Source: Dioscorea cayenensis subsp. rotundata (Eukaryota; Streptophyta; Magnoliopsida; Dioscoreales; Dioscoreaceae). From it: 64,000 nucleotides of DNA. The DNA lies in contig NC_052477.1 of assembly GCF_009730915.1 (NCBI RefSeq), positions 3,126,611 through 3,190,610 on the forward strand. The letters run 5' to 3'. Numbering within the stretch: position 1 is the stretch's first letter; every line of letters begins with the position of its first letter. Below the pieces are notes generated by a model, which saw nothing but the letters and a program-made list of their open reading frames with translations, did no database searches and had not been told where the DNA came from. Position numbers and translations under genes: made by a program. Positions 23,640-35,600 of the stretch are shown here, in pieces.

Positions 23640-24640
23640 ATGAGCAGCTCCAATTCTGATTTCTCACCATGATTTTAAAGTGAGGTTGAGTGCAAGAAGA
23701 GAAATGGAATGAAATGGAAACCAATACACACAATCAGGTTACTTCTTTAACTTTAAATTGAATCGTATGAACTGTTGAATGAGTCCATCCAAATTTCTCC
23801 TTCTTGCAGAGAAAACGAGTATGGATTGTTTCACTGATCTCACCATGACTTCCAAATCAGGTTGACTGCAGGAAAGAAAAATGGAATGTATCAGAAACCA
23901 ATGCATACAATCAGGTAACTCTTTTGACTTTCAATTGAATAGTATGAATTATTGAATGAATCAATCCAAATTTCTTCAATTCTTGTCGAGAGAACTAGTA
24001 TGAAACATGAAAAGAGTCTGGATTGTTTCACAGATGCTTTATTCGCACCATGATTCTCGAATCAGGTTGAATGCGAGAAGAGAAATAGAATAAATCAGAA
24101 AACAATACACACAATCTGTTAACTCTTTTTACTATAAACCAAATAAGTATGAATTATGGAATGAATAAATCCAAAATTCTTCTTTTCTTCTTGTAGAGAG
24201 AACAAGTATGAAACATGAAAAAGTGTGTGGATTGTTTCATAGATGCTTTTTCTCACCATGATTTTCAAATAAGGTTGACTGCAAGAAGAGAAATGGAATG
24301 AATCAGAAACCAATACACACAATTGGGTAACTCTTGTTTACTTTAAATCATGTAATATGACTTATGGAAGAAATCAATCCAAAATTCTTCTTCCTCTTTT
24401 TCTTGCAGAGAGAACGAGTATGAAACATTAAAGCATACGGACTTGTTCTCACCATGATTTTCAAATCAGGTTGAGCACAAGAAGGGCAATGAAATGATGG
24501 AATGAATCAGAAAACAATACACACAATCAGGTAACTCTTTTTACTTTCAATCAAACAGCTTGAATTGTGGAATAAATAAATCCAAAATTATTCTTTTCTT
24601 CATATATATATATATAGAGAGAGACAGACAGACGGACAGA
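23640..24640 (+). repeat. ~205-bp tandem repeat array, block B, about five units
   Basis: Units can be indexed on the 'ctcaccatga' word at about 23662, 23838, 24043, 24250 and 24446, giving periods of 176-207 bases. Each has the same exon-like borders as block A (ttcttcttgtag|agaga ... aatcag|gtaactc). Units differ by point changes and small indels. A short AT run plus 'gagagagacagacagacgg' ends the array at about 24605-24640. Confidence 0.75.
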
Positions 24641-24693
24641 ACAAGCATGAAACATGAAAACCTACGAATTGTTTTCGACTTTGAATGAAACAC

Positions 24694-24846
24694 TCAGTAG
24701 TAGCATCTCGGAACTGCCTGTACGACCAAACGGCGTCGTGGCTGCATACAGATGAGCATGAGCACCAAAGCTATGACCACAGCCATTAAGAACCCCAACA
24801 ACTGGGCACTTTCATCATCAGCTTCAGTGCAGCAAACCTTCCCCAT
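24694..24846 (-). CDS. 50-residue single-pass membrane microprotein
   Basis: A single exon encodes a 50-residue product. It begins MGKVCCTEADDESAQ, followed by one hydrophobic segment (about residues 16-34, LLGFLMAVVIALVLMLICM) and a basic tail QPRRRLVVQ ending RCYY. The acidic N-terminus, a single membrane helix and the Arg cluster predict a short anchored protein. Gly-2 and Cys-5/Cys-6 could be lipidated. A TATA motif lies about 60 bases upstream, so the gene is self-contained. Its neighbour at 22447 is a dead duplicate whose differences confirm the frame: the membrane segment is conserved while the start is lost. I do not recognise a named family and assign no function. Confidence 0.65.
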   Translation of the reverse strand: MGKVCCTEADDESAQLLGFLMAVVIALVLMLICMQPRRRLVVQAVPRCYY

Positions 24847-24906
24847 GAAGAACTTTTTTAAGAAGAGAAAGATTGAGGTCAGTCTTCTTCTCTATAAGAT
24901 TTGTTA

Positions 24907-24915
24907 GTTTATATA
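24907..24915 (-). promoter_or_regulatory. TATA box of the microprotein gene
   Basis: On the minus strand this reads TATATAAAC, 61 bases upstream of the ATG, and it is followed by a pyrimidine-rich leader. The dead paralogue keeps TATATAAC at the matching place. Confidence 0.5.
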
Positions 24916-24948
24916 ATTGAATTGTGTATGAGATTGAGTGGTAGAGAT

Positions 24949-25299
24949 TGTTGGGACGCAGTGGTTAACCTGGTCCATAGTCCCACATCACCTGTGAGAG
25001 CCAATCTTCCTAGTCTTATATATCCTAATCCAATCCTTCCATGCAGTTATGGAGAAGTTAGGGTGGTGGGTCCCTGTATTAATATGGTATCAGAGCTACT
25101 GTTCCGATCGGCCGTGACTAGGATTTTGGGTCCCACATCCTTTGTGGGCCCAGGGGGTATTGGGACGCAGTGGTTAATCTGGTCCATAGTCCCACATCGC
25201 CTGTGAGAGCCAATTTTCCTAACCTTATATATCCTAAGCTAATCTTTTTCTCTAACTACAGTTATAAAGAAGTTAGGGTGATGGGTCCCTCTATTAACA
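24949..25299 (+). mobile_element. TRIM (terminal-repeat retrotransposon in miniature), 351 bp
   Basis: Two direct LTRs: 24949-25084 (136 bp, TGTTGGGACG...TATTAATA) and 25158-25299 (142 bp, TATTGGGACG...TATTAACA). Directly after the first LTR comes TGGTATCAGAGC (25085-25096), the primer-binding site for initiator tRNA-Met. Directly before the second is a purine tract (cccaggggg). Flanking GAGAT occurs at 24944-24948 and 25300-25304, a perfect 5-bp target duplication. The inside is only 73 bases and non-coding, as in TRIMs, which depend on other elements for mobility. The matching site in duplication block A is empty. The element lies 34 bases upstream of the microprotein TATA box. Confidence 0.92.
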
Positions 25300-25440
25300 G
25301 AGATGATGATGTTTATGAAGACTTGGTATGAATCAAAGTCTTATTCCATTGACTAGTCTTCCACTAGCTGATAGAAGTTGCAACTAATCCCCTTGACATG
25401 CTTCTTATGTTCCTATGATTCTAGAAAAATATCATGAGAA

Positions 25441-26360
25441 GACTTGAACAGTATTCAACTTTGGTTGGTTTGGAATCAGCACATGTTTGTATATGTGCAT
25501 GTATATATATATATTACGACTTTGGAGAGTTGTATTTTATTCGCTTTATTATCATGTCAATTGATTACATTTCCATTTTTTTTTTTAAAGTACTAGTGAC
25601 TTTGATGGCATAGTAAATATATAATATTTGGGTTACTTGTCATCCTTTGAAAATTATTGAAATCTCTTGTCTCTTAAAAAAACTATAGTTTTATTTGCTG
25701 GTGTATATATATATATATATATTTATTGATTTAGTTTGGTTATAATTTATGAATATGAATTTTACTCTTTTTTTATATTTAAAATATCTTATATAATGTT
25801 TGTCATGAGACACTAGATATTCAAATGGTTTTGATGAAATTATTGTGGGGGTTTTAATTAAAAATTGAGAATATTGTAAAACTTTATATAATAAATAATG
25901 AAATGCATTATAATAGACTTTTAAAAAAAGAGATATACGTTGGATGTCAGCTTATTTATTTATTAGCTTGAAATAACTTATCAAGTTCATCAAAATTATA
26001 ATCAAATAAACTTGAAAAATCAAAATTTCTGACAAATGCAAGCTAATTTCCACACATAAGCTCTAAGAAAATAATTTCCACACATAAGCTCTAAGAAAAT
26101 AATTTCACATAACAAGAAATTAATACCAAACCTTAATGCACCATCAAATTTCAAAAAAAAAGTTACTTATGATAAATGATCTAATCAAATGTAAATATCA
26201 TATGAAAGTTTTCATTGAATATTATAATTTATATATTTTGTGTTTTTTTAGTTAAAACAAAAACTAAAACATTGATGAACATTAAAATAAAATGTAACTT
26301 AACTCGGTGCTTTTTTGCGGAGCACAAGACGAAATAAAAATACAACTTAACTTAGTGATT
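25441..26360. other. AT-rich intergenic DNA
   Basis: No gene seen. A 28-bp motif (taatttccacacataagctc...) is tandemly doubled at 26044-26099. TA runs occur near 25505 and 25706. Confidence 0.55.
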
Positions 26361-26500
26361 TTGCCAACGACCCGTGGGTCTATTGGTATACGGGTCGCCG
26401 ATAGAGCTCTCACCGAGTGGTGAGAGTTTGATTCTCGACTGAGGGTGTATTTCTGGAAGTTATGAATAGTAGTTGTGTACGAGTTTTGACTCAATATTTT
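26361..26500 (+). mobile_element. tRNA-derived SINE-like sequence
   Basis: 'gggtctattggtatacgggt' followed about 50 bases later by 'gagtttgattctcg' resembles pol III A and B boxes of tRNA-derived SINEs. The following 3' part ends near 'gttttgactc'. No target duplication was located. Confidence 0.4.
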
Positions 26501-28904
26501 ATGACCAACATGCTTAAAAATAAAATAAAATAAAAAATTATTAAATACAACCTTCCTTAGATAATGGCTCATTGTTTGGCTTGATTTGATTGACACTTCA
26601 CTGTATCATACATTATTTAAATTAAAAAAAAGACAACATTTATTTAAATTAAAAAAAGGACAAAGACAAAAAGTGGGCTACACTATTTAAGATATTCAAC
26701 TAATTGTGATGAACACCGTATTTTATTAATTTTAATTAATAACAAATATAAAAATTATCTTTTAATGTGCCAAATTTGTTATTCGAATCGTCTGTATTCT
26801 TATTTTTCTTTCATATTATTATTATATTTAACATAATAAAAAAATCATCATTAGATATCAAGAATATTTGATTTTAAGTAACATTGATCATGCCTGGATT
26901 GATATTTTCATGCAATCATTCTTCAATTTGTTTTTGTTTGATTTTATTTCATTAGTTCATTTTGATTTCTATAGAAATCATGGATTAGATGTCTAGGATT
27001 CTAAGCTAATTTGGATCAATGCTTTTTAATTTCCTTGCTTGTGGATTAGATAACACTCGCATTTCTCCTAAAAATAACATTGATCTTGATTGGATTGATG
27101 TTTTCATGCAATAAACTTTTATTCTTTTTCATTTTGTTGAACTGTTGAAGTGGTTTTTACTAATGTTATTATTTAATATCATATCTTTAAGAATGCATGC
27201 CAATACCATGGAAGGAATGTCAAATGTTTCTAGGGATGATGGTGAAAGTAGCAATGCTGAGATGACGCCATATATTATTTAGATAAACACCATTAGTTCC
27301 AAAAGCATTGCCCCTTTTTGTTGATCATAACATGAAAGCCCAAACGAATGGCTTTTTCACTGTCTATTCACTTGTGGGAAACTAGGGGAACGGAGAAAGT
27401 TAGGGGAAATGGCGTATTCCTGAATTTGGGGAAAAGATATCACTTCTAATATTTATAGTGTTTATTTGTTAGAAAGTGAGAGTATAACTGAAAATTTTAG
27501 ATATTTAGTCGAATTTTATGAATTTAAAAAGAGGTTTGGAAGTGAGTTTTTATAAATTGGCTCACTTCTTCCACCCCATTTCAGTAAAAAAAGTGTTGAA
27601 GTGGATTTAGTTCAAAATTCATTTTAGAAGTAGGAGAAGTGTCACTTCTCACACTTCAAAAGAAATAAACACCATAAGTGAGGATAAGTCAGGCCATTTC
27701 TTTTTACTTTTCCGCACTTCAATCCAAATGAACACATGCAAAAACCACAGGTCATGTCTATGGCATTGACAAAATTTCCATAATTTTGGCTCCAATTCAA
27801 GGATTAAAAAAAAATTGTGAAAGCAAGAAGAACAATATATATCATGGAATACACATACTTTTTTGCACCTATTTAAAACAATTAAAAGAAAAATCAATCA
27901 GCGAACAAATTGGAGTCATTATGCAGGTGTCAAACCTTTAAATGATCAAACATAATTCATGTAAGAGTATTATTTGAAAACAAAAAGAAGTATATAAATA
28001 GTGGCAAATCAACATAACACTTTAGATGATCATTTCATTATTCAATAATTCAAAAGCATTGAGCAAATAAGTACCACAACAATCTTCTCTTTGGATGATG
28101 TAGAGATTGATAAGATCCTTCCAAATAGTTCTTTCAATAAAAAAGACTAATATTATTTGATTGCAGAAGAGCTTCTAATTTATAGTATTAGAACATTACA
28201 ATGCAAAAGAAACAAGCTCAATAAAATTTCTTACGCTTATTGCTCATTATCACAATACATCTGTCCACTAATGACTAGATAAATTTATTACTAGATTGTT
28301 GATTGAAATGCTTGGCTAACAAATTGATGTCATGAGATGGAGTACTTGCTTTTATTATTTTTCCAAGCATGTACAAAATAATATCAAATATTTAGTGTCA
28401 TGTGAATAATATTGCTTAGCCCAAGTAAAGCCTAACCAGTAAGGTCCAATCCATCTAACCCAACTAAGACTGGGTTAATCCAATTTGGATTTGGATCAAG
28501 CTCAACCAGCCTATCTAAGCCAGAGATCACATGCTCCATGATAAAAGCTTAGTCCATATGTGGATAGTTCAGGGTTTTATTCAGCCACAAGAAAGAACAA
28601 GAATGTAGGATGCAACCAATGGGTGCTTTGAAAAATTACCATGTATTCATTGTATTGAATTGTGGTTTCTTATATATATATATATATATATTGACGAAAG
28701 AGACAAGCAATGTCAAGGGACAAAAATGTACAAAAATGCATAAATTACGGTGTATTAATGATCTTATGTCCTAAGATGCACCATAAATGACTTGAAAGAC
28801 CCTTGTTATGCAACTTTGGAGGGGAGGGATGCATCATCTCTCATAGGGGACTTATCCAAACCCAGTAAACAATACATGGGCCTAGAAAAGTATATAAACA
28901 ATAG
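26501..28904. other. AT-rich intergenic DNA
   Basis: No gene recognised. The part 27340-27720 has MITE-like inverted phrases (tagtgtttatttgttagaaa versus the complement of gaaataaacaccata). The part 28430-28540 is rich in 'aaccca/aagcc' words. Neither has firm borders. Confidence 0.5.
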
Positions 28905-29025
28905 TATTACAGTCTTCGGCACATGGATTCAATCCTGTGCCTTACTCACGCACTGATTTTGTAACAATTACTAGGCTAATCAGTGGTTGTTGTTTCTTAT
29001 ACTCACATACCAAGAAAAAAAATGT
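28905..29025 (-). mobile_element. SINE-like sequence, minus orientation
   Basis: On the minus strand 'gattagcctagtaattg' (A-box-like) precedes 'aggattgaatccatgtgcc' (B-box-like) by about 35 bases, as in tRNA-related SINEs. Borders not defined. Confidence 0.35.
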
Positions 29026-29200
29026 ATTGATTATTGATGATTTGATGTTTAATTTGAAAGTTTTATATCATTCCTAAATTGATTTGGAGATTGACTATTG
29101 CTCCTAAACAATAAAGACAACAATAATTAATTAAACATTCTCAATTTTATCACACGCTTGGTTTGTCACAATCTTAATTTTCAATCAATTTGTTAATCAT

Positions 29201-31249
29201 TGTCACACCCACCCCTTCTACCGAGGTAAATGTGGCACCCATCAGTTAAAATTCCCTTTTAACTGGAAACTGACACCCTGCTTTAAACAAAATCAGACCT
29301 ACAAATCACAATTTACAATTTCACACCAACTACAGGTTCAAATACATAAATATCATGAATACGATAACTCAAATTTGCAGGGTACAACCGCTACTAAGAT
29401 CACAACAACAATGACAAGAAATAAAGAAAAGGGGGACCCACTGCAGTCCCTGGACTCAACCCTGACTAGCTCTATACTCGGTCAGACAATCTAGGGTCCT
29501 GCTCCTGCAGCTACAGCACATTCAGTTGGTCGGTAGTGGCTTAATAATTTCAAATACTTAAATACGAGTATATATAAAGTATATAAATACCAACTGCTCA
29601 AATAATTTTTCCAACTTTTTCCAAAAATACCGAATTCTAGCAAAAATACAATCTTTTAAAGAACTTTCGAAACATAAATTCAACATAGATCAACATCAAT
29701 TTGATTTTTCTCCGAAAACACAAATTTCGTGAGAGCTCGCCTCATCACAATTCAAAAAAATAACATAAATCTCAAATTCAAAAATACAAGAATACCCAAC
29801 ACTCACCCAAACGATAACATGGTCTAGAAAACTCTCTAAACCTTCGCCGTGGCGCGGCTAGGGTTCGAGGCCGTCAAGGAACTCATGTCCCTTAACGTTG
29901 ACCCATCGGTTCACCGGTCGGTGACCCCGGCTACCCGATGAATATCCGATCGGGGCTCTACACTCCCACCGAACGGCCCTCGTAGTAATCAACACCCGGG
30001 GTCCACCACGCCACCTCTAAAGGTCGGCCCGTGGGGACCCACTCATCGCAGTAGTCGGGCCTTAGCCCGCCGTCAGCGTCGAAAACCATCAAATAGATAC
30101 GATGAATAATTCAATCGATATAAATCATATCACAGGATCCTTATCCAGGACAAGCATTCACATATCGGGAATAAACATTATTTTCCACAAAGTCAATGTC
30201 AAAAGTATAACAATGCATAATACCAGTAAAGCCCAGATCCACGATACCATTCCTATACCAAGAATGAAAACCAATTCTACTAACAATGCCGATAAAACAT
30301 CTTTAATATGCTCACATGGTTTCGCAAATCACTCCAAATCAAAGCATATATACCCATCAAAAATAAATACAAGAATTGAATAATTAAATCACATATACAT
30401 GTATTTTCACTATTCACACATACGTATAATTATACAAAACGGATGTATCAATACGGTTATCATGAACATCAATGGCAAACAAATATACGTATATTTCAAC
30501 TATATATGAAATCAAACATGATAAAATGAAATACTTAAACATTTATTTCCCAAAATACTAGCCATTAAACAATTATTTCAAAATAATAATAATTAAATCA
30601 ATTATTTAAAATAATAGCCACTACCAACTCACCTGGTGTCCTTGGGTTCCTTCCTAGGCCCGGAACTATCTCCTAAGCCTGAACAACACCAAGCCAAGTC
30701 ATCCCTCCGGCGAGCTCCCTCCGACGATCTCCAAGTTTTTCTCTTTAAAAACCTCTAATTTCTCTCTCATTTCTTCATTAAAAAAACTCTCGGGATTCTT
30801 TAGTAGCAAAATGGTGGAGAAGAAGATGAACCATCAAAATCTAGAGTTTTCTCCAACTTAAGTTTTCAGCCGAAATTCACTTTTAGTCCCTCAAAATATA
30901 ATTTCTTACAAAACAGTCACTGAAAAACTCCCAAATGGTCCTTGAATTATGAAATAGTATTCTAAAAAGGTCCTTTTAAATTACCCAACGGCCCCCAGGT
31001 TATAACACAACATTTTAAAAAGATCCCTTCCATCTTACCTTTCAGTCCTCGGTTTTCATAAATATTTTATATCAATCCTTTTTCTATTACTCTTTAACCC
31101 AAAATCTTTTAAAAACTTTTACATTTAAGTCCTTGTTCTTTCCACTTGGGTTTCTCACCAAAATTACTCTGTACAAAAATCTTACTGCAACTGTAGTAAT
31201 ACCTTAAATATATTTTTTCAGTAATTATCCAAAGGTTCAGGGTATTACA
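29201..31249 (-). mobile_element. Solo LTR of a Ty3/gypsy-type element, 2049 bp
   Basis: Starts TGTCACACCC and ends GGGTATTACA, which is TG...CA in either direction. Perfect 5-bp target duplication ATCAT lies at 29196-29200 and 31250-31254. The complement begins TGTAATACCC and ends with a GGGTGTGACA-type edge, as in plant gypsy LTRs that precede a tRNA-Met primer site, so the minus orientation is inferred. No coding domain, primer site or second LTR is present inside, so it is most simply a solo LTR left by recombination. GC-rich islands occur at 29845-30080. Open frames within it are not genes. Confidence 0.8.
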
Positions 31250-31254
31250 ATCAT

Positions 31255-31555
31255 AGTTTCAGTTTTGTCAACTAAAACTTATATTTCTAGATTTATTGTA
31301 ATTTTATTCTTTATTGAAAATAAGAGAAGAGGAATAAAGTTAAAAAAAAAAACTTATAGATTCTCTAATAAAAAATCATATTCACTTTGATTTTCAGGAA
31401 TTTTAATAATATCCAAACATATTTTTTTATGTTATTACATTTATTCGTTGAAGAAAAAGAAAGAGAGAGAATTTGAATTGCAATAAATATTACATTTCTC
31501 CCTCTGGTTCTACTTCTATCTCTGCTTTAATCAATTTTGGTAGATTAAAAAAATA
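31255..31555. other. AT-rich spacer
   Basis: Nothing recognised between the solo LTR duplication and the Mutator-like element. Confidence 0.5.
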
Positions 31556-32649
31556 GAAATTATCAAAAAAAGCCCCTAAATTTGCCATATTGCCAAAAAA
31601 AAACCCCTTGCAATCCCCCAAACACCCTTCCTTTTGCACTCCATGATTTTGAAACCCCCAAAGTATGTAACGGTGGTTAACGGAGTGATTTTTAAATTTT
31701 ATGAACGAAAATGCCCTTGCACGGGAAGTCGTGGCTGCAGCCATTTCGGCGGTGTGAGAGGAGTGGGGGGGTTTTTCTTAGGGCTACAGCCATTTGAGGC
31801 GTTTGCTTGTCTTCTCTCAACTCGCGTCTCCAGCCATTTTTGCGGCACATCCTCTGTAAAATTCAACTTTTCCCTTTCCACCGGTGTCTCGAAGGAGAAG
31901 TCCCACACAAGTATTCGGCATTTCATCAGTTTGCAATTTAAGGTATTGATTATGGTTTTATGTTAACTATTCTGTTACAAAGAAACATTTTTCGGTTTTT
32001 TTTTGTGATTTTGTTTTTATTGGAAGACATTGAAGCCTGCAGAGGGATTTATCGGCTGGGGTTATGTTAGTCTGCAGGGAGATTTCTCGGCTAGGGTTTT
32101 GTTTTGTTTTACATTTTCGTCTATGTACACGATCGAAATAGTTTTTCGATTGTTGTGATTTGTGTAATGTTTATAATGTACGTTTCCCCTTTCAATTGAT
32201 AAGGTTGAAGTTGTACAAATGGTCTCTGTTTAAAGAATAAGCTTTTACCGTTTAAGTTTTGTCGTCTCCGTTTAAATATTGGTATCCCTATTTAATAATA
32301 TAGGTCTGTTTAACAAGTGATATCACTATTTAAGAATTGAGAGTTTACCGTTTAACAACTTATATTTCGCTTAACAATTTGTGAATACGGCTGGCTAAAT
32401 GTGCTGTTATTGTCGCAGGCTTGTGATTATGGCGGTCAATCTAGTTAATGGCCGATGCTACTTAACACCGGTAGTGAAGACCGTGGCTGAATTGAAAATT
32501 CACTTGATCCCTCGACACTGGGAGATCATCTGAAGGATACTGTTTGCAGCATTTACTGAGTTGGAAGCTATATTCCAAGAGCATGCCCTTCTTGATTCTC
32601 TGTTGCAAAGGTACGATAGCCGCACCATAAATTCAGGATCGGGGAAAGC

Positions 32650-35600
32650 ATGCTGACTTTCAAGCCTAAAGATGTGGCCCTCGTTCTTGGTCTGCGTTGC
32701 GATGGAGACGCAGTCGTGTTTCAGAAGAAGAAAACACACTTAGCTTTCGAAGAGAGGTATTTATCCAAAACCTACGAGAGACACAGAGACTCCATCAGGA
32801 ACACTCTTTAGCAACTCGTTGGACAGAGGGGAGAAGAAGAAAATCTTGCGAAACTACTGATAGTTTACCTCATGGGTAAAATCCTCTTCCCAAATACCTC
32901 CTGCTCGGTTCCTAACTGGATCGTTGATTATGTCGATAATCTACCTGGCATAGGGTGATACGCATGGGCGCAGGCGACGCACAAGTGGCTTATGGAGGAC
33001 ATTCCACAAGCAGCTGCTCGAGTGCTAGCTAGATGTGCGGGGAAAAAGACCAACACAAGGTATATTAAGGGTTGCACGGTTGCGCTTAACATCTGATTTT
33101 ACGAGCTGACCGGAATCGGACAGAAAGTCCGTTTCTGCAAGATCCCAAGGATGCTGTGCTACGGTGAAAATACTTACCGGAAGCAAGCGACGATAGAAAC
33201 CAGTTTGTCATCTCTCGAATGAAAAGAGGTAATAAATCATGAATAATGTGTTTAACAGTAGACGTTAATGTTTAAACATATTATTTACCGTTTAACTTTG
33301 TTCATTTACCATTTAAAAAGCATTCTTCAATGTTTAAAAATTTTGTTCTCTATTTACGTTTATGCTATAATTTAAATATATAAGCTCAATGTTTAACTAT
33401 AGTTTTTATTGTTTAAACTGAATGATTTCGCTAAGATTGTTTGGTTTACACATGTTAGTTTCCTGAGCTGGTTCTGGCGAATGCTTATGAAGATATATTT
33501 GTTCGGGCCTACCGTCGGTTGGATGCTATTGCTCAAGAACCACTTGCTTAAAAGGCAAGATGAGAGGGCAACCTCTTCCGTGCGCGCTCAACGCCGTTCT
33601 TCTACTTCCAGCCCAAAACGCGCACGCATTACTCGACGCCGGAGAAGCCCTCCCCTACCCCGCCCGATTGCAACACCCATACCGACGATAACATCGACAG
33701 TCCCCTGATCGTGGCAGTCCCTCCGATCGTGGTAGCCCCCCGACCGTGGCAGCGCCCCCGATGGCACTAGGCGAGGATATCACTGCACCTCTTCGCCAGG
33801 CTTGCCAGATATTGATGACCGAGTTCCCTCGGCTTATCGCTTGGGTTGAGCCATTGGAAGGCCGGTCACAATCGACTACGTCGTCCCTCCGAACATATGA
33901 AGCACCCGGGACGGACGCGGCGTCAGAATTCGATGACGACGACATCATCGAGGAGGCCATTCGAAATCGGCCTCATTCAAAGAGGCTTGCGAAAAAGAGG
34001 AAAACAATAATGCCTCCGTCTCTACCGTCGGCTGATGATGAAACAATAACAGCACCATCGACGTCTGATGGTCTTACCTTTGATGACATGGCCGTCACAG
34101 TGGAGGAGATCGCAGATGTTGTTGCCATTGCCATGGTTGATAAGATCAATGACTCTATTGTTAACAAAATCATAAACCCGGTGGAACGGGCGGCTGACAA
34201 TGCGGTATTAAAGATGGACATAATCCCTGAAGAACAAGAACCAGCTAACATTGTGTCTCCCGTTGATGTTGTTGCCGTGGCCACCGTTGAGAAGGTCGTT
34301 GACTCTATTGTCAACGAAATCATAGTCACGGTGGAACCAACGGCCGACAGTGCCGCATCGAAGGCAGACATAATCCCACAATAACAAGAAGCATGTAAGG
34401 ATATGTCTCCGCTTGATGCTGCCATCGTGCCCGCATCGAAGAAAGATGATGCTGGTGCTAAACACCGACAACTGTCAACAACAGTATCGCATGATGATCC
34501 CAAAACAGCTGTTGACGAGGGTCAAGGGAATGCCGCCGAAATGGCGACGAGAGAGAAGATCAATGCCAATCAAAAATTAGAAGAAGTTCGGAAAGTCTTT
34601 ATTCCGAAAAAGAAAAAAAATACGTTGGCCAATCGCACCTCAACAAGTACGAACAGGAGTTGATAAGGATCTTCCTCAACTGCCCTATGGACAAGTAAGT
34701 TTGAAGTTTTTATGGTATTGTTTAAACTATTATATGTTACCCTTTAAGTTATATAGTTAACGTTCAAATATTCCACATAGCATTTAAACTATTACATGTT
34801 ACCCTTTAAGTTATATATTTAACGTTTAAATATTCCAGATAGAATTTAAACTATTATATGTTACCATTTAATTTATATAGTTAACGTTTAAATATTCCAC
34901 ATAGAATTTAAATGGTTGATGTATCAGTTAAATATTTACAATATTGTTTACGTATCTCTGTTACCGTTTAATCGCAGCAATGTCGTGTGGAAAAACGACT
35001 CTGTCAGCACCACACGGTCCAGGCTATTCGATCTGTTTGAGGGGAAGGAGATGGTCGCAAACGATGTGATGGACGCTTTCGTATGTATAATCCAAAATTC
35101 GCTGAGCATAGTACCATATCGTTATAAGAAGCGCGCCTCCATAACACGACCACTGGCGTTGTTTATGTCAATGCAGAGCGACGCGCATGATACCACTATG
35201 GCTATAATCGCAGATACCGCGCGCAACTTGCATGATGTTGAAATTTTCATCCTCCCGATAATTATGAATGACCACTTCCACGTCGTCATCCTTGACAATG
35301 ATAAACAAGAATACATGCATTATTCTTCATGCCAAAGCAAGGAATACGATAAAGACGCGCTAGATATGGTAAGTGTTTTAATAATTTGTGTTTGAGTAAT
35401 AGTGTTTGGTAAATAACCGGTATTCTAATATCAACTTGTATACCTAGCTCCACAGCGGAACCTATTCGACCTTTGTATCGACATGGAGTTCGGCAAGTCG
35501 GCGACCGCAAAGTACCCACTTGTTCACGACACTGAAACCCCACGACAAAAACAAGGAAGTGTCGACTGCGCCGTCTATGTGATGCGGTTTATCGAGCAAT

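Larger units (their letters stand above)
23375..25440. repeat. Duplication block B
   Basis: Second copy of the unit seen at 21640-22790, in direct orientation. It carries about five ~205-bp repeat units, the intact microprotein gene and a TRIM insertion (24949-25299) that accounts for part of its extra length. Confidence 0.8.

Noticed and set aside
21991..24322. Recurring minus-strand frames beginning MCVLVSDSFHFSSC
   Set aside because: They recur only because the repeat unit recurs; no start context, no family, and stops vary between units.
21895..24640. Array considered as a CRISPR-like or centromeric satellite
   Set aside because: Units are ~205 bp without short spacer/repeat alternation, occur in a nuclear plant context, and number only a few.
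27340..27720. MITE-like inverted phrases
   Set aside because: No clear terminal repeats or target duplication could be aligned by eye.
33655..34503. Long minus-strand frames (101 and 176 codons) opposite the Ulp1-like gene
   Set aside because: Antisense shadows of the low-complexity linker; no motifs, and the plus frame explains the sequence.
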